This document shows positions 32,019 to 35,548 of a stretch of DNA of 35,548 nucleotides, one piece after another (position 1 is the stretch's first letter; every line of letters starts with the position of its first letter). Origin of the DNA: Apilactobacillus apinorum (GTDB lineage: Bacteria; Bacillota; Bacilli; Lactobacillales; Lactobacillaceae). The DNA lies in contig NZ_KQ440395.1 of the NCBI RefSeq assembly GCF_001281175.1, forward strand, positions 67,560-103,107. The letters run 5' to 3'. Below the pieces are notes generated by a model. The model was not told the origin of the DNA, made no database searches, and saw only the letters and a list, made by a program, of their open reading frames with translations. The translations under genes were made by a program, and so were the position numbers.

Positions 32019-32924
32019 ATGGGATGGCGGAGCGTAATTATTTCTCAACATGCCAAGCTCTCTTATTCTAGCAATTGCATGGTCGTGCAAAATTTTGAGG
32101 GCTTACATCAGATTCCGATTAATGATATTCATTTGTTATTGATATGTACCACACAGGCGGTAATCACTTGCGAGTTAATTAATCATTTAAATAAGGTAAA
32201 TGCAAAAATAATTTTTTCAGATGAACATGGAAACCCTAGTAGTGAGGTCTTTAATAATTATCCTAGTAATCGAGATATTGATGTGATTGATAATCAAGTA
32301 AGATGGGATACTGTAAGAAAGGAAATATTATGGACCAAAGTGGTTACTAGAAAAATACTTAACCAAATTGCAGTGTTGAAGTATAAACATATACATGAAT
32401 TTGAAGAACTGGAAACAGAACTAGACAAAATGGAAATAGGAGACTCTAGTAATAGGGAAGCAGTGGTAGCTAGAAAATATTTTCGTTTATTATTTGATGC
32501 TAAGTTTAGTAGAAAGAAAGACATTGCACTTAACGCAGCACTAAATTATGGTTACTCAATATTATTGTCTAATTTCAATCGAGAGATTGTTAGCAGTGGG
32601 CATCTTACTTATTTTGGTATTCATCACCATAGTTTAGAGAATGCATTTAACTTAAGTTCAGACTTGATGGAACCATTTAGACCCATCGTTGACTATTGGA
32701 TATCGTTTAAGAAATTCGAATCATTAACTCCTGATATTAAGTTTGGATTAGTTCAATTGCTGAATTTGGAGATTATGTATAACGATAAACGAATGATTGT
32801 TAAAAATGCGATTACTAAATATGTTAGTGATTGTTTGGATTATTTAAATAATGGAACTAAAAAAGAATTGAAGGTGGAGATAATTAATGAGGTACCGAAT
32901 AATGCGCTTAATGATAATGTTTGA
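32019..32924 (+). CDS. cas1: Cas1 integrase, type II-A
   Basis: A 301-residue metal-dependent integrase that, with Cas2, inserts new spacers at the leader end of the array. The N-terminal beta domain begins with GWRSVIISQHAKLSY, usual for II-A. The catalytic Glu147 is in SNREAVVARKYFRLLF; the metal-binding His group (HHH, 202-204) and Glu219 are in GIHHHSLENAFNLSSDLMEPFRP, with Asp225 following. TAAGGAGG precedes the ATG. It overlaps cas2 by 38 nt, which suggests tight translational coupling. Confidence 0.96.
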   Translation: MGWRSVIISQHAKLSYSSNCMVVQNFEGLHQIPINDIHLLLICTTQAVITCELINHLNKVNAKIIFSDEHGNPSSEVFNNYPSNRDIDVIDNQVRWDTVRKEILWTKVVTRKILNQIAVLKYKHIHEFEELETELDKMEIGDSSNREAVVARKYFRLLFDAKFSRKKDIALNAALNYGYSILLSNFNREIVSSGHLTYFGIHHHSLENAFNLSSDLMEPFRPIVDYWISFKKFESLTPDIKFGLVQLLNLEIMYNDKRMIVKNAITKYVSDCLDYLNNGTKKELKVEIINEVPNNALNDNV

Positions 32925-33207
32925 TTTACCTACAGATACCGCTGAAGATCGTCGGAATTATCGAAAATTTAGAAAAAGTCTAATTAATGAGGGATTTTTA
33001 ATGATTCAATATTCTGTATATTGTCGAGTTTGCGTGACTAAGCAATCTGCTGAATTCTTAGAAAAGAAAATATCGGTGATAGCTCCTAAGAAGGGGTTAA
33101 TACAAAGCTTTATGATGACAGAGAAGCAATATGCAGATATGCACTTTATAACAGGTAAAAAAGTAGATGATATTAGAAATACATCGGATCGGACCATTAT
33201 ATTATGA
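32887..33207 (+). CDS. cas2: Cas2, type II-A
   Basis: A 106-residue ferredoxin-fold partner of Cas1 in the Cas1-Cas2 integration complex. The motif LMIMFDLPTDTAEDRRNYRKFRK carries the conserved Asp13. The length fits II-A Cas2. The start ATG lies inside cas1, preceded by AAGGTGGAG, so a 38-nt overlap is real. The last four bases, ATGA, are shared with the csn2 start. Confidence 0.96.
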   Translation: MRYRIMRLMIMFDLPTDTAEDRRNYRKFRKSLINEGFLMIQYSVYCRVCVTKQSAEFLEKKISVIAPKKGLIQSFMMTEKQYADMHFITGKKVDDIRNTSDRTIIL

Positions 33208-33872
33208 TTATTTCTTATGAGAATCATGATGCAATTAATGATTTTAATAGTGGCTTGATTATAATGGCGACTTCTAATCATACTGTCTTACTGGAATTAA
33301 TAAATGGATTTAGAGAGCGGAATAATCTTATTAGAATTTTTGACGATAAATATGAAGAGTTAGATTTAAAAAAATATGTGGATTTTTATGGAGATTTAAT
33401 CAATTTTAGTGGTCTGTCTTCTAAAAATATTACGGCAATTATCAACAAAATAATTGCAGGTTTGGGAAATGATGATATTAATAATCTACAGCACCATAAT
33501 ATTGAAATAAGAAAAGCGATTCAGACCCGTTTGTTTATGATTGATGTTCCATTGTCGGTTGATTTTAATGTGTCAATTTTAGAAATTTTCAAAAATGCAA
33601 AAATTCATTTAGAAGACGACATAATTGATAATCCATATGATATAATTAATTTATTAATAAGGTTAAAAATCGAGATTGATGATAAATCTATGATAGTGGT
33701 CAGTAATTTAGCTAATTACTTAGATGATAATCAGTTGGCTGATATACATTCATTATGTATAGAAACCGGTTTATCAATTCTTGATATTGAATACGAAAAT
33801 GTTTCTATTAATAGATCTAGTACGTGTCGTTATTATTTTATCGATAATGACTTTGTTGATTGGCAATACTAA
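33204..33872 (+). CDS. csn2: Csn2, type II-A adaptation protein
   Basis: A 222-residue ring-forming protein that binds free DNA ends during spacer acquisition and defines subtype II-A. It has the expected length for short Csn2 proteins. The C-terminal half includes LIRLKIEIDDKSMIVVSNLANYLDDNQL, matching the typical II-A family pattern. It starts at an ATGA overlap with cas2. Its last codons appear to contain the -35 of the array promoter, and the first repeat begins only 26 nt after its stop. Confidence 0.9.
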   Translation: MIISYENHDAINDFNSGLIIMATSNHTVLLELINGFRERNNLIRIFDDKYEELDLKKYVDFYGDLINFSGLSSKNITAIINKIIAGLGNDDINNLQHHNIEIRKAIQTRLFMIDVPLSVDFNVSILEIFKNAKIHLEDDIIDNPYDIINLLIRLKIEIDDKSMIVVSNLANYLDDNQLADIHSLCIETGLSILDIEYENVSINRSSTCRYYFIDNDFVDWQY

Positions 33873-33881
33873 TATTAAAAT
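33853..33881 (+). promoter_or_regulatory. Candidate pre-crRNA promoter overlapping the end of csn2
   Basis: TTGTTG (33853-33858) and TAAAAT (33876-33881) have a 17-nt spacer, giving a start near 33888, about 11 nt before the first repeat. The -35 lies in the last codons of csn2. It is the best sigma-A match in the short gap. Confidence 0.5.
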
Positions 33882-33882
33882 T

Positions 33883-33898
33883 TGATGATAAAACATCA
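33883..33898. repeat. Inverted repeat abutting the first CRISPR repeat
   Basis: TGATG-N6-CATCA forms a perfect 5-bp-arm inverted repeat that ends exactly where the first repeat begins. In type II-A systems the last bases of the leader direct Cas1-Cas2 integration, so this may be part of the adaptation site. Confidence 0.45.
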
Positions 33899-35548
33899 GT
33901 TTTAGAAGTATGTTGAATCAATGAGGTTTAGTACAACAAATTGCTAGTGCTAACGGCTTTATTAGTTTTAGAAGTATGTTGAATCAATGAGGTTTAGTAC
34001 TAGGTAAAGACGTGAAGAAAAAGTTCAAAAGTTTTAGAAGTATGTTGAATCAATGAGGTTTAGTACTCTAGGAGCTAAAAATAATGACTACGTTCGGTTT
34101 TAGAAGTATGTTGAATCAATGAGGTTTAGTACACAGACGGCAACTGTAATTGTCCGGATAGGGTTTTAGAAGTATGTTGAATCAATGAGGTTTAGTACTA
34201 CTGCTTTGATCAAAATTAAAATTAGTTAGTTTTAGAAGTATGTTGAATCAATGAGGTTTAGTACTAGCGGTAAAATATGTATAGTGGAATAATTGTTTTA
34301 GAAGTATGTTGAATCAATGAGGTTTAGTACTAATAATTTGTTTTTAAGCGGCGAAATCGTGTTTTAGAAGTATGTTGAATCAATGAGGTTTAGTACTTCA
34401 CCGAATAGGATTGTGTTCCACTGATTGTTTTAGAAGTATGTTGAATCAATGAGGTTTAGTACAAAAAGATGAATGTATCTTTATCAGACATCGTTTTAGA
34501 AGTATGTTGAATCAATGAGGTTTAGTACGGGTCTGCGTAATTTTGCGCAACCCCATTTGTTTTAGAAGTATGTTGAATCAATGAGGTTTAGTACCTGACA
34601 TGAAAGATACCATCACTAAGCTGGGTTTTAGAAGTATGTTGAATCAATGAGGTTTAGTACATCCATTTTGTGCAATGCCTTGTTTTGCTCGTTTTAGAAG
34701 TATGTTGAATCAATGAGGTTTAGTACGAATGACTTGTCTTCTGCATCATATGATAAGTTTTAGAAGTATGTTGAATCAATGAGGTTTAGTACCTCACCGA
34801 ACTACAACATACAAATTCAAATGTTTTAGAAGTATGTTGAATCAATGAGGTTTAGTACTAACGGAAAGAATAACAGCCGGAAACTACAGTTTTAGAAGTA
34901 TGTTGAATCAATGAGGTTTAGTACTGACACCGTCGTTGGCTAGTCCTTCAGTCAGTTTTAGAAGTATGTTGAATCAATGAGGTTTAGTACTTTTGACGTT
35001 CAATTTCAGCTTTTTGGTCTGTTTTAGAAGTATGTTGAATCAATGAGGTTTAGTACTAGTTTAATTTTAAAATTGTCGATTTCTTCGTTTTAGAAGTATG
35101 TTGAATCAATGAGGTTTAGTACTTTAACTCTTTATAGGCCTTGACTGTGTTGGTTTTAGAAGTATGTTGAATCAATGAGGTTTAGTACGGACGAACCAGC
35201 TTGGACTCTCGGGTCGTCGTTTTAGAAGTATGTTGAATCAATGAGGTTTAGTACGTTGTTGACCGGTTAACTTACCAGATTGTAGTTTTAGAAGTATGTT
35301 GAATCAATGAGGTTTAGTACATGCTGTAAACGGTCTATTTAAGACGATTGGTTTTAGAAGTATGTTGAATCAATGAGGTTTAGTACTTTACTAGGTAGCA
35401 ATGAACCGGTTGAAGAGTTTTAGAAGTATGTTGAATCAATGAGGTTTAGTACCTGTTCTTTGCGTTGTTATATTCAGTGTTAGTTTTAGAAGTATGTTGA
35501 ATCAATGAGGTTTAGTACCATTGCTATAGTAATTGCTATCTGTCAGCT
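33899..35548 (+). CRISPR. Type II-A CRISPR array, 25 repeats in the window, truncated at the edge
   Basis: There are 25 direct repeats of 36 nt, starting GTTTTAGAAG and ending GGTTTAGTAC, at 33899, 33965, 34031 and every 66 nt to 35483. All copies look identical on reading. Every one of the 25 spacers is exactly 30 nt. The window ends with the last base of the 25th spacer, so the array continues beyond it. Orientation is plus, as shown by the tracrRNA anti-repeat; the leader is at the csn2 side, where the newest spacers are expected. No degenerate terminal repeat is seen. Most spacers have an open frame on at least one strand, fitting phage coding sequence, but no protospacer search was possible. 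Confidence 0.99.

Noticed and set aside
23286-35548. Prophage or integrated plasmid carrying the defence genes
   Set aside because: No integrase, transposase, IS end, tRNA attachment site or phage structural gene is present in the window, so a mobile-element boundary cannot be supported.

Overview
The window is a low-GC Gram-positive chromosome segment, most likely from a heterofermentative member of the Lactobacillaceae. The reasons are the AT-rich codon use, AGGAGG-type ribosome binding sites, frequent TTG starts, sigma-A promoters, a zwf-gnd pair, a lactobacillus-type multicopper oxidase, a CIRCE-controlled small heat-shock gene and a type II-A CRISPR-Cas locus. The genus was not determined; this is an inference from gene content.

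Left part (1-12 kb), housekeeping: a dicarboxylate/glutamate-type symporter; an intergenic block (about 1541-2075, minus strand) that looks like a large structured RNA with its own promoter, terminator and a 28-codon ORF at its 5' end; a multicopper oxidase; gnd and zwf (oxidative pentose phosphate branch); an MFS transporter; a TetR regulator divergent from an NADPH:quinone-type oxidoreductase; an NrdI-like flavodoxin; and a CBS-domain membrane protein of the CNNM/CorC family.

Middle part (12-23.6 kb), envelope and stress: a three-gene glycosylation operon (GtrA-like flippase, GT39-like transferase, GT2 polyprenyl-phosphate glycosyltransferase) faces a two-component system. Three hexamer-N5-hexamer direct repeats lie in the gap between them and probably bind the response regulator. 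Then come a secreted GH25 lysozyme-like protein with C-terminal SH3/GW-like repeats, an hsp20 gene behind a CIRCE element, and a run of small unknown proteins. One of these is a zinc-ribbon membrane protein that seems to start at AUU.

Right part (23.7-35.5 kb), a defence-flavoured region: a DUF262 protein with a degenerate-looking C-terminus, a MazG-like pyrophosphohydrolase, a GIY-YIG/DUF2075 protein, and a complete type II-A CRISPR-Cas locus. That locus has a tracrRNA on the minus strand, then cas9, cas1, cas2, csn2 and an array of at least 25 identical 36-nt repeats with 30-nt spacers, which runs off the window edge.

The most striking regulatory detail is between tracrRNA and cas9. The two divergent promoters appear to share one palindromic -35 hexamer (TTGCAA, 27718-27723), each with a 17-nt spacer and a perfect TATAAT, so RNA polymerase could serve only one direction at a time. 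A terminator-like hairpin separates cas9 from the adaptation genes. The array promoter appears to begin inside the end of csn2.
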